Positions 22,700-32,773 of a stretch of 64,000 nt of DNA are shown here, in pieces (position 1 is the first letter of the stretch; the number at the start of each line of letters is the position of its first letter). The stretch comes from Medicago truncatula (lineage: Eukaryota > Streptophyta > Magnoliopsida > Fabales > Fabaceae), in assembly GCF_003473485.1 (NCBI RefSeq), contig NC_053045.1, positions 51,440,494 to 51,504,493 of the forward strand. The letters run 5' to 3'. A program made the position numbers and the translations under genes. Under the pieces are notes generated by a model that was not told where the DNA came from, did not search any database, and worked only from the letters and a program-made list of their open reading frames with translations.

Positions 22700-23060
22700 T
22701 ATATTCTTAATCTGCAAAGTTGACGACTCCAAAGTCATTGTCATTGACCAGATATGCACTTGCTCAAAGCTAATCTTTCAACCTGAATCAAATAAACACA
22801 GCACTAAGATGGGAAATCAAAAACGCACCGCACAAAGACGGGAAATCAAAACAAACAGAGTCGTTCAGAGACGACGAAATCACAAAAATAAACAAAAGAA
22901 AACAAAAAATATGTGAAATCACTTATTCAATTAAGATAGAAGGAAAAACAATTCGGAGGGGTGTCACCCCTCTGAAAAGAAGAAAAAGAAGAAATGGGTG
23001 ACGGCTGGGGTTTGAGAAGGAGAGAAGAGAGAGGAAGAGAGAGGTTTTTCAGTTTTTTAA
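22700..23060 (-). mobile_element. mRNA-like retroposon, copy 2 (inverted, truncated)
   Basis: Reverse-complement of the first two-thirds of the retroposon at 21646-22232: 'TCAAAGCTAATCTTTCAACC', 'GACGACGAAATCACAAAAAT', 'GGAGGGGTGTCACCCCTC', and a final GA-rich stretch mirroring the CT-rich leader. It lacks the 3' part and poly(A). With copy 1 it forms an inverted repeat spanning about 1.4 kb. Confidence 0.65.
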
Positions 23061-23550
23061 AATTAAAAAATATGGTTTTTGTCGTTGAAAAATTTATACG
23101 TTTGTTTTTCTTAACATGTACCATAAAAACACAAGTTAACAAGACCATTTCTTTTAATATATTTTTGCTTAGGAAAAAAATGTTTGTTAGACACTCTATA
23201 TTAGTGTATATACATTGAGAGAGAAACAATAGAGAGTGATTTGATATGCTAATGTGATATAATAAATGTAGAGCAATATAGATGCCCAAATATGATTGTT
23301 GTAAAAAAAAACATGGTTAAAACATCTACTTCAAACAAGACTCAATCAACAATGATAAAACATAAAATAAGATCAAATAAAATGATATAAAACAAAGATA
23401 TGTTGTTGTGTCAAAGCACAAGAACATCCAATGTTCCAATTAACAATCCAACACTTAAAAATAAGACAGATTCAAATAAACAAATAACCTCCTAAAGACT
23501 ATTTTTTTCTAATAATTTAGTTCTTCTTACTTTCAGATAAACTCACTCAT
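23061..23550. other. Intergenic; 3' flank of PB1 copy 5
   Basis: AT-rich. The 23330-23430 part carries the shared downstream block of the PB1 unit. No other feature. Confidence 0.45.
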
Positions 23551-24827
23551 TTAGAGGATGATAGACTTGAGAAGGGTCAATAGACCTAAAACTAAAGACG
23601 CTCTAACCCATTTTCTTTCAGTGGGTTCGTCGTCTGGTAGATTGAAAACAATCGCTAAACACAACACACCCAAAGCCACAACAACAAAAACATAAACAAG
23701 ACTGTAAAATAATATTTCTTCGTTAAATATTATTTCCTTCCATATCTTTTTGCCAAGATTATGGATCATATGTACTTCAATCCTCAAGAATTCTAATTGT
23801 TGGCTCATCATGTCATGCAAATCATCATCATCCACAAGATTCACCAAGTCACCCTCTTCATCAACATATCTCAGAATGAAATTTGCATGACTAAAATTGA
23901 AAATAGACCGTATCTTAGCCTTCAAACTAACCATGTTAAGATCCACTTCATTATTCTCATCAACATGAACACTGAAACGTCTGAAGGTATTTCCATATTT
24001 CACCTGCAGAGAGTTCACAAGTGACGTTACATGAAGTCTTTCTATCATATGTCAAAAACATGTTATTGGGAGATTTTTTTTTTTATTATTCAAACTTAAT
24101 TGCAGATTTGGTCCCTTACTTACGAAATTTATATACATGAAGTTTCTAGACAAAACAAATAATGAGGTGATGTGTTTTAAAAAACACGACATACAATCTG
24201 ATGACACGAAATGATTGACATCCATGGAATAAAAAAAGGCAGCCGGTGCAGTAAAGTTCCGCATACGCGGAAGGGTCACCACCATCTTGTGTATTGAAAG
24301 CAGTCTTATCCATGTGACAAGAAAATCTTCTTAACATCCATGGAATATTACAAGAAAACTTTTGACATTTTTAGAGGTCCACGTACACCAAAAAAAAAAA
24401 AAAAAAGAACAAACAAATCATTCTTATGGAAACCTAATTAACGTAACATGCATCCCTTGCAATTTCAATTTGTTATATCCGCGTTTCTATCATCAAAACA
24501 ATAAAACTAAAACCGAAATTAGAAAGGCATGCACAAAAACTTCATGCAAAAAAGTTTCATGCAATCAAATACTACGGACGCACTGACACCTATACCTATA
24601 CCTATAATAATTTGAAAAAAAATCACATAATTCAGAGTATCCGTGCTTCATAAATACTGATAAAATTCACTTCGACCATGCAATACCTAATTGACTAAAA
24701 TAGTGCATAACGCAGGAAAAATAACATAACAAAAAATGAAAATGAATTCAAAGCAAAGTAATGAAACAAAAAATAGAGAGAAAGTGGGAAATAAAGATCG
24801 AACCTTTATCACCAGAGCAGAGCCCAT
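23551..24827 (-). CDS. NBR1-like PB1 domain membrane protein, copy 5
   Basis: Exons 24804-24827 (MGSALVIK) and 23551-24003 give about 158 aa. The PB1 domain is the most NBR1-like of the set: K8, 'VKYGNTFRRFSVHVDENNE' and OPCA 'DEEGDLVNLVDDDDLHDMM' with the glycine kept. The C-terminus differs from the other copies. It has a membrane segment of about 25 residues ('FYSLVYVFVVVALGVLCLAI'), then 'NLPDDEPTERKWVRA', then a second hydrophobic stretch ('SLVLGLLTLLKSIIL') running to the end, instead of a proline tail. It may therefore have two membrane passes or a hydrophobic C-terminal anchor (inference). No clear TATA box was found upstream. It lies about 6 kb from copy 4, beyond the retroposon cluster. 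Confidence 0.8.
24232..24330. repeat. Fragment of a widespread plant repeat, in a PB1 intron
   Basis: 'GGCAGCCGGTGCAGTAAAG', 'CCGCATACGCGGAAGGGTC' and 'AAAGCAGTCTTATCC' match, from memory, a repeat segment common in many plant genomes ('GCAGCCCGGTGCACTAAAGC', 'GGGGTCCGGGGAAGGG'). 'ACATCCATGGAATA' occurs at both ends (24219-24232, 24335-24348) as a possible 14-bp target duplication. Family name not assigned. Confidence 0.5.
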
Positions 24828-26301
24828 AGATACAATAATGAAAGTGATGAAGGATGAATGGAGGGAGTGTGAGGAGAGTGATACTTCTCTAAATTTCTTC
24901 TTTGACTTATTATTTGTTTTTTTTAGATTGATTTTCGGGAAATTAGTTGTGGGAAGCAATTTTTAGTTGCAAAAATATTTGGAATAACACTCACTCGAAA
25001 AGCTGAAACCAAACTTGAAAGTGTTGCAACTTAAAACGAATAAAGGTAGGCCAATTAAGTAGGAGTGTCAATTTCAAATAGACCTAAATAACAATAATCA
25101 GACAATTTTATCCGTAAACTATTAAAAATCAACTAAAAGTCCATAAGTTATTCTCTCATCCAACTATTTGGTCCCTCAAATAACAAAATCGGTTGTTTTT
25201 TATGATAGTTTAAGGATTAAATTAATTTTATTTGTTTTTTGTAGTTTAAGGTCGTTGATTTAGGCCCCGTTTGTTAAGGATTAAAATAAAAGTGATTTTC
25301 ACATAAAATAATTTAGATATTATATTTTAGAGATTGTATGAAAAATCAGATTCTATTTTGCGTTTGTTTACCACAATAAAAATCACTTTTTTTAAACAAA
25401 TAATTTAATTTGTTTGTATACAACTATATAAAAGGGATGAGATTTTTTTTATTACAAAATTAGTTTAATCTTTTAAAACATATTTTCTCTCTCCTCTAAA
25501 AAAGATCTAATTTTTGAGAAGCTGCTCTTAACAGCTTCTTATTTGAATCTATTTTTAGATTTTTGTTAGATTCTGATTTTTTTTTAAACTGTAACAAACT
25601 GATGCAAAACTCTTAAAAGTGATTATTTTAAGAAAAATGATTTTTTCCTGAAAAAAGTTATAACAAACGGGCTCTGAAATAATTTATGGACTAAAATGAT
25701 GAGTTTATTCCCTAAATAATATTTGAACCAATGGTCAATTGGGCATGTGAAAATATTATTTCTCCATGTCATACCATAAACCAAATATTTGTATGACATA
25801 CCATTACATTGGGATGTAGTGGATGATTTGGAGAAATAAATGGTTACTATTGGATGGTTTTACATTATCAACGCATATCTTATTTTCTCTCGTATTCTCG
25901 AACTCTTGACAACTCGACAATGGAATAGTGGCAAGACATGTCAAAAGATCAAATCGGCTATTGATACTATGTTCAAATATGTTTGATATTAACTTGATAC
26001 AATACAAAAGACTAAATAATACTTAAAAAAAATACTAAATCCTATTTATTATAGAGATATTAATAGACCGAATCTGTTCAAAAGAAAAAAAACAATATAT
26101 AGATCGAATATTGTACAAATAACAATATATAAAGGGGATAAACAATTTTGGGTTAAAAAAATTCTTTTCAATTATACCCTTAATTTAAACTATTTTTCAT
26201 TTTTTATAATATTATTTAATTTATCAATTAAAAATTGGTTGAACCTCATTAAAACATGAACAATCTACAACATTAGGAGAACAATTCACAGCAATAGAAA
26301 C
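24828..26301. other. Intergenic, no gene seen
   Basis: AT-rich. It holds one hAT-like MITE (next entry) and no convincing coding sequence. Confidence 0.5.
25263..25675. repeat. hAT-like MITE
   Basis: The ends GGCCCCGTTTGTTA and TAACAAACGGGCTC are inverted copies about 410 bp apart, with AT-rich filler. The GGCCCGTTTG type of end is common in plant hAT-derived MITEs. No 8-bp target duplication could be confirmed. Confidence 0.55.
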
Positions 26302-28986
26302 AATATTGAACATCTCATTTTAAATCAGAGAACTGGTTTTCAATCACTTCTCATCTCATTTTAAATCCGTGGCAGTTGAAAGACCTAGCATTGAGAATCT
26401 CAATTTTAATATGCTTAATTTAGGCCAATGTGGTGAGCTAACTAAACCATTTTCAATTGACGAAGTTAAACAAGCTGTTTGGGATTGTGAAAGTTTTAAA
26501 AGTCCTGGACCAGATGGTGTTAATATGGGGTTTGTTAAGGATTTTTGGCCGGAGCTCCGTGATGATATTATGCACTTCTTTTCTGATTTTCATAGGAATG
26601 GGAAGTTGTCAAAAGGCATCAACAGTACTTTTATTGCTTTAATTCCTAAAATCGAGTGTCCGCAACGCCTGAATGATTTCAGATCAATATCTATGGTTGG
26701 AAGTCTTTACAAAATTCTTTCCAAAGTTCTCTCCAATAGATTGCGAAGGGTTATGTCTAGTGTTATTTCAGAAACTCAATCAGCTTTTATTCATGGTAGG
26801 CAAATTCTTGATGGTATTCTCATCGCTAATGAGATTGTGGAAGATGCTAAGCGCCTGAAAAAAAGATTTGCTCTTATTCAAGGTTGATTTTGAGAAGACC
26901 TTTGATTCCATTAATTGGTCATACCTTGAAGCTGTCATGAAAAAAATGAATTTTCCTACATTATGGCGTAAGTGGATTATGGAATGTGTCAATACAGCCT
27001 CAGCTTCTGTTCTTGTTAATGGTAGCCCAACAGATGAATTCAAACTTGAACGAGGGTTGAGACAAGGTGGCCCTCTTTCACCTTTTCTATTTTAAATAGC
27101 AGCTGAAGGGTTAAATGTTATGATGAAGGCTCTTGTAGAGGTTGGCCTATTCTCTGGCTACAAGGTTGGCGCAAATAATCCTATTTCCATCACTCATCTT
27201 CAATTTGCTGATGACACCTTGTTGATTGGGGAGCGAAGCTGGGCCAATATTAGAGCGTTGAAAGCTCTGCTTCTTCTCTTTGAAGTGACTTCTGGTCTTA
27301 TGGTGAACTTCCACAAAAGTATGTTAGTTGGTGTTAATATTCATGATTCTTGGTTGGTTGAGGCAGCTTCTGTTCTTAATTGCAAATTGGGCAGAGTCCC
27401 CTTCCTTTATCTGGGGTTGCCTATAGGTGGGGATTCTCGAAAACTAAAATTTTGGCAACCGTTGACTGACCGTATTAAGTCAAGATTATCTGGTTGGAAG
27501 AGTAGAAATCTTTCTTTGGGTGGTCGTTTAGTTCTCCTAAAGTCTGTCTTGTCCTCTCTTCCAGTCTACTTTCTTTCCTTCTTCAAAGCTCTCGCGGGTA
27601 TCATTTCTTCCATTGAATCTATATTTAATTGTTTTTTTTTGGGGGTTGTGAGGAGGTTAGGAAAATTTCTTGGATTAACTGGGACACTATTTGTTCCAAA
27701 AAGGAGGAGGGAGGTTTAGGTGTGCGAAGGATTCAGGAATTTAATTTAGCTTTACTTGGTAAATGGTGTTGGCGGATGCGGGTTGAAAATAGAAGTTTGT
27801 GGTATAGCGTTTTATCTGCTAGATACGGTGGGGTAGGAGGTAAAATTGTCGAGGATGGGCGGTTTAACTCTATTTGGTGGAATAATTTGATAAATGTTAA
27901 AAATGGGGCTGGTGTGGGAGGTGGGAGTTGGATTGATGATAATGTTGGGCGGGAGGTGGGAAATGGTGCCCAAACTTTATTTTGGTGGGATCCTTGGATT
28001 GATGGGTTAGTTTTGAAGAATAGTTTCAGTCGCCTTTTTTATCTTGCTACTAATAATTTGGCAACTGTGGCTGAAATGTATTCTTCTGGGTGGGGGGTTG
28101 AGGGTGAAGCTTGGCAGTGGCGGCGACGTTTGTTGGCTTGGGAGGAAGAGAAAGTGCAGGAATGTTGTGATATTTTATCTAATATTGTTTTGCAGCCTAA
28201 TCATCTTGACAGGTGGATTTGGCACTTGCATGCCTCCAACAGTTATAATGTTACAAGTGCTTATAATCATCTGTTGACATTCACCAGTAACAACTTGTCG
28301 GTTACTCACATGACTGAAATTTGGAACAAGGAAGTGCCTTTGAAAATCAGTCTCTTCGCTTGGCGCTTATTACGTGATAGATTACCTACAACGGACAATT
28401 TAATCAAAAGACACATTTTACATCCGAATGTTCATTTTTGCGTGGGGCGATGCGGCATGATAGAAGATGCAAAACACTTATTCATCTCTTGTGATTTTTT
28501 TGGCAAACTTTGGTATGGCATTTATCACTGGCTGGGTTACCAATTAGTGCTTCCGGAAAATGTGTTAGACCATTTATATCAATTTGGCACCTTTAGCGGC
28601 TTCTCTAATAGCAAACGCTCAACACTTAATCTTATTTGGCTATCTTGTGTGTGGGTGATCTGGCGTGAAAGAAATGCTCGCATATTTCACCAAAAAGAAG
28701 CTTCTTTTAATCAATTGTTAGATAAAGTTAAGCTCCAATCATACTGGTGGCTGAAAGCGAACCGACCTAGTTTTGTTTTCTCCTACCATTCATGGTGGTT
28801 GAACCCTTTACCTTGCTTAGGAATATTTATGTAACAGGGTAGCCTTCTTTTTTGTTCTTGTTTTGGCCTTTTGGCACTCTTGTAATTGACTCTTTTAGCT
28901 GGGGTTTTGGCACTCCTTGTGCTGAAATCTCCAAGCTTTCAGTATTTTAATCCATTTTAGTTTCTTAAAAAAAAATATTGAACATC
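26302..28986 (+). mobile_element. 5'-truncated L1-type LINE with 13-bp target duplication
   Basis: The inserted sequence 26315-28973 carries reverse transcriptase, a zf-RVT region, a 3' UTR and an A-tail. It is bounded by exact copies of AATATTGAACATC at 26302-26314 and 28974-28986. Endonuclease and ORF1 are absent, as expected for 5' truncation during target-primed reverse transcription. The first 40 bp contain a short duplication (CTCATTTTAAATC at 26314-26326 and about 26352-26364), perhaps formed during insertion. Confidence 0.92.
26369..28834 (+). pseudogene. LINE ORF2 remnant: reverse transcriptase and zf-RVT
   Basis: The polyprotein is read in pieces. 26369-26887 has the finger region ('KSPGPDGVNMGF', 'DFRSISMVGSLYKILSKVLS', 'QSAFIHGRQILDGI'). 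After a frameshift in an A-run near 26862, 26868-27719 has 'DFEKTFDSINWSYLEAVM', 'GLRQGGPLSPFLF', an in-frame TAA (27093-27095), then 'HLQFADDTLLIGER' and the 'FLYLGLPIGGD' region. After a frameshift in a T-run near 27635, 27629-28834 has 'WINWDTICSKKEEGGLGVRR' and the zinc-binding RT end ('NKEVPLKISLFAWRLLRDRL', 'CVGRCGMIEDAKHLFISCDF'). Two frameshifts and one stop make it non-functional, though the FADD catalytic motif is intact. Confidence 0.92.
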
Positions 28987-29138
28987 ATAAAAAACCTTAT
29001 TTTGATCTTATATGAAAATATTATATTTTGTGGTAATATTTTTTCTACCAATTTTACCTTCACTTAATTAATTTTTACCGTTTTATCGCTCATTACCAAT
29101 AAAAACAAAAGGAATGTGCCCGTCTTTAAGCGAGAATC

Positions 29139-29258
29139 AATAACAAGTACAATATCCTCGTGAGCTTAGCTTAATTGGTATGGACAATGTATAAAATATA
29201 CAAGGTCCGGGGTTCAAACCCCGGCCACCACAAAAAAAAAAAAATAACAAGTACAATA
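29139..29258 (+). mobile_element. Short tRNA-derived SINE with exact 16-bp target duplication
   Basis: Body 29155-29242: 'CCTCGTGAGCTTAGCTTAAT' (A box), 'GGGGTTCAAACCCC' (B box), 'GGCCACCAC' and an A-tail. AATAACAAGTACAATA is duplicated exactly at 29139-29154 and 29243-29258. It is a clear reference copy for the short subfamily. Confidence 0.93.
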
Positions 29259-29767
29259 ATAACTAAAATTAATCTTAAGAGATTTTAAAGATATTCTTTT
29301 TCGTTTTGGTACAATAATATAAGATATTTTCTACAGATTTTTTTTAAGGAATTCTATAGAAAAGTTATGTGCTTCAGAAAATAGAAAGAAAAAAAATTAA
29401 TGGGATCCAAATTATAAGATTTACATACGGGCAAGCAATGATAATTCATGTTTACAATAGACAACAACAAGTTTTTCAAGACAATCAAAAACTGGAGTTT
29501 TCAGGAACAGAGCCAACCAAATGAAAATAATATAAAAAAATGCAAAGCTTTAGAATCTCCCCTCAAAGTTTCAAAAGATGTCAATGTTAATTACATGTAA
29601 TTTTTCTATGCCTGAAAAGTTATTTGCTCATTACACGAAGTCAGAAACATATTCAACTAGTTTTTTTTTCCTAAACAATATCGATCTAAATCTTCTATGA
29701 AGATGTAATAATAAATCTACTACTAGCTTAGTAGTAATAATCATGATAAAGAAAACTCGAAACTAAT
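29259..29767. other. Intergenic, no gene seen
   Basis: AT-rich, probably including the 3' flank of the next gene. Confidence 0.5.
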
Positions 29768-30163
29768 TTACTTATTTGATCTGAATAAGACTCTGACCAA
29801 GTGCCACACCACATCAAGTGTTATTCGTCTACCTCGTTGAACCAAAACCTTGCGACGGTTGCCTGCAAAAGTTAAAAGCACAAATAATGTGATCCATATC
29901 ACCATGATTGCTCGGAAAGACAAGATCATCACCGACGCAACCACCACAGTGACGGCCATGTAAAGAAAGGGTACATTCGAATGGTTGAAAACAAAATAGA
30001 ACACGGCCAAGGTGACCAACAACGTTGTGATTGTGATTATGCTAATAATTCTGGTCATACTTTGGCAGCAGGCTCTCATAAACCAAAGGAAGATGCTAAA
30101 ATTAATAATAACAAAGAAGAACAAATTGGTGTATATATAATATATGTAATGTAATGTAGCCAC
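29768..30163 (-). CDS. Small predicted membrane protein, unknown
   Basis: An open frame of 131 codons on the minus strand. If translation starts at the third ATG (30079, 'MRACCQSMTRIIS...'), the product is 103 aa. A TATA-like run (TATATTATATATA, 30131-30143, minus strand) then lies about 55-65 nt upstream, which favours the shorter form. Hydrophobic segments are 'IISIITITTLLVTLAVFYFV', 'VPFLYMAVTVVVASVMILSF' and 'AIMVIWITLFVLLTFAG', followed by a basic C-terminus ('NRRKVLVQRGRRI', ending VRVLFRSNK). This suggests a protein with two to three membrane spans and a positive tail. I do not recognise a family. It may be a lineage-specific membrane peptide or a chance open frame. Confidence 0.45.
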   Translation of the reverse strand: MATLHYIYYIYTNLFFFVIINFSIFLWFMRACCQSMTRIISIITITTLLVTLAVFYFVFNHSNVPFLYMAVTVVVASVMILSFRAIMVIWITLFVLLTFAGNRRKVLVQRGRRITLDVVWHLVRVLFRSNK

Positions 30164-31274
30164 TAACTAGTGCTTTACAATGGTGGACTATATTATATTA
30201 TTGCATCAATCATGTGCAGCACATGGGCTATTGGAGAGGTGGTGGTTTTAGGACTTAGCATAGTGATGGCTGTGAAATTGTAATTTATAATAAATAAATT
30301 ATAAATAATAGCATAATGTCTACGGTGTATATTGAGGGTCTGAGAAAAGGAAATATTCCTAAAGTGATTACAAGTTCCTATCGAATGCTACAGTGTGTTA
30401 TTCTTCCTCCCAGCCTAACATCAACAATTATTACAACCGCGTTACTATATGATAGTATAATTTGGGTCAGGCTCAAAATATACATCATTTTTTAAGTATA
30501 CTTTTTCTATCGAATTTCTTAACGATTATCCTTAGAAAACTTGTTAGTGAATACAAGTTTGATTGAGTAGGTAGGTATCTCTCATCCAATATCATATCAT
30601 ATTTTTACATCAATCTATTTTAAAATTAATTCAGATGTTAAACAGATTTTTTCGACAAACCAAACTCCAAATACCTAAGATTTACCTTATATATATTGAT
30701 AAAAGAAAATCTGAGAAAAAGGGAAAAAAAAATTCCGAAATTGATTTTATTTTCCTTTCGAAATTGATATGCCTACAATTATATCAGATCTTAGGATCAA
30801 ATTATTAATGTGAGTAGCTTCTAGTTGTTTCTATATATAAATTTACTACTAGTATGGATTGCATGTTTTTACAGTAGTTTCTCAATTAGATATGCGGTCT
30901 CTTTTTGCACTGTTCTATACTCCATAAATATGTGGATTACATGGATATTGTCGGTAGTTTCCATTAACTGTTTTGCTTGACAAGTGCTTGAGTAAAGGAT
31001 ATTGGACATTGTTTGAGAAACTTTATAACAAGAAAATTAATATTGAAAATACAAGTCAAAAGGTAAAAATTACACAACTTTTTGTGTAAAAATTACTCAT
31101 GTTAAACAATTCTCTAATCACACATGTTAGCATTTTTAATTAACCAATCATGAGATCATCAAACAATTAATTGACTATATATGTGTTAGGTGATTACTCT
31201 TTTGGCGAGTCAATGATCATCATATTGAAATAATTCACACAAATAAGTTGGACACGATATTTTAACCAAATGTC
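30164..31274. other. Intergenic, no gene seen
   Basis: AT-rich. No recognisable coding or repeat feature. Confidence 0.5.
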
Positions 31275-32098
31275 ATAACTTTTAGAATTTTGCTCTTCAC
31301 CCAGCACATTTCGCTCGCACCCTGCAACCATGTCCAAAATGCCCCTGCGCTAGTTAACTAGCGCAAGTGTAAACTTGTGCGCAAGTTAAGTAGCGTTGCG
31401 CATGTTAAGCGGCGCAACTGTAAACTAATGCGAACTTTAAGTGGCGTAAAGTGCCTACTTTTTTATTTATTTATTCAATATGGTGCAAAGTCGAAAATAT
31501 TTTATTTATTCAATATGATTCAATAAATTATTTTATTTAATCAATATGGCGCAAAGTCTAAATATAAATTCTATTTTATTTTATTTTATTCTAAATTATT
31601 TATGCACTTAAAATAAATTCGATTTTATACTAATTCAATTTTCATTCTAATTTATTTATTCCCCCAAGAAGAGGAGGAGGAGGAGGAGGAGGAGGACGAA
31701 GAAGAAGAAGAAGGAGGAGGAGGAGGAGGAGGAGGAGGAGGAGGAGGAGGAGGAGGAGGAGGAGGAGGAGGGGAGAGAGTGGGAGGAGAAAATGTGAGGA
31801 AAATAGGAAGTATGTGAGGATTTTTATACGTGTGAAAAACTTAAGAAAAACATGTAAAATCCAATCAAAGCCATTGACTACCGTCCAAGAAACGTTTGTG
31901 CTTCAGTTTTTACCACCGGCCAACTTGCGCAAGTTAACTCGCGCATAGGCTCAGTGGTGCGCGACTTAAGTCACGCAGAGCTTGTGAGGTGCGCATGTTA
32001 AATCTCGCTGCGTTACTTAACTCGCGCAGAGTTATATTTAGAACGGTTGCAGGGCGCAAGCAAAATGTGCTGGGTGTAGAGCAGAATTATAACTTCTA
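31275..32098. mobile_element. MULE-like element with palindrome arrays
   Basis: The ends AATTTTGCTCTTCACCCAGC (left) and GCTGGGTGTAGAGCAGAATT (right) are inverted repeats extending about 44 bp. The flanks ATAACTTTTA (31275-31284) and ATAACTTCTA (32089-32098) form a likely 10-bp target duplication with one mismatch, in the Mutator range. Next to each end lie series of GCGC..AGTTAACT/CTTAAG..GCGC stems; the best is the perfect 18-bp palindrome GCGCTAGTTAACTAGCGC (31347-31364). The interior is AT-rich with a purine microsatellite. No coding region was seen. Confidence 0.65.
31667..31790. repeat. (GGA/GAA)n purine microsatellite
   Basis: An almost pure run of GGA and GAA triplets on the plus strand, ending 'GGGGAGAGAGTGGGAGGAG'. 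It lies inside the MULE-like element. Confidence 0.95.
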
Positions 32099-32773
32099 AC
32101 TCACCAAAGCCTTATCAGCTTTACAACACCACCGATGGTAGTACCACTTAAGGAACCACCATCAAGCAGCACACCAAGGAAAGATAGCAATAAAGTATGT
32201 CCTTGTGAGCACAGCACACCTCACATATTCCTTCATTTCACATCCACAATTTGCTTCAACGCGTGTGGTAGTACTAGTAAGCTCTGTATCACTATATGGC
32301 TTCTCTGGTTAACACTGATCAAGTACTAGTAATTGGTAGAGAAAGGTCGAAGAGTACTTCATTGCAACAAAATGCTTGAAAATAGTCGTGTATTGTAAAC
32401 ACTATTTTTACAATAGCAATCACCATTAAGGATGTTCAAAGCTGTGTGTACGTACATTACATATTAAGAATAAGAACTAGAACTATAAATGACCCATAAA
32501 AAAAAAAAGTGAAAACTATAAAGCTTTTTAATTTTGGTGGAAAAATGTGGAGCTATAAATAACACGAAGGTTGGACTATTGGAGGAAAATACTTTAAAAT
32601 AAAAGTAAATTTTTTCTTATTTTTCTATCACGATTCACATGCAAACAAAATTGCTATTATGCAAGATATAGTTAAAATTAAATTATGTTACCATCCACTC
32701 TCCTTAAGTAAAATACGTTAGGCAGCTTCCATGTCAAGTCCCCCAATTTTTGTTGGAGTATCACTTCATAGAT
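32099..32773. other. Intergenic; 3' flank of the PIRL gene
   Basis: AT-rich, no separate gene seen. A short open frame at 32135-32329 has no supporting feature. Confidence 0.5.

Noticed and set aside
22927..23289. 120-codon minus-strand frame
   Set aside because: It lies in the inverted retroposon leader, where serine/phenylalanine-rich translation reflects a CT-rich UTR-like sequence.
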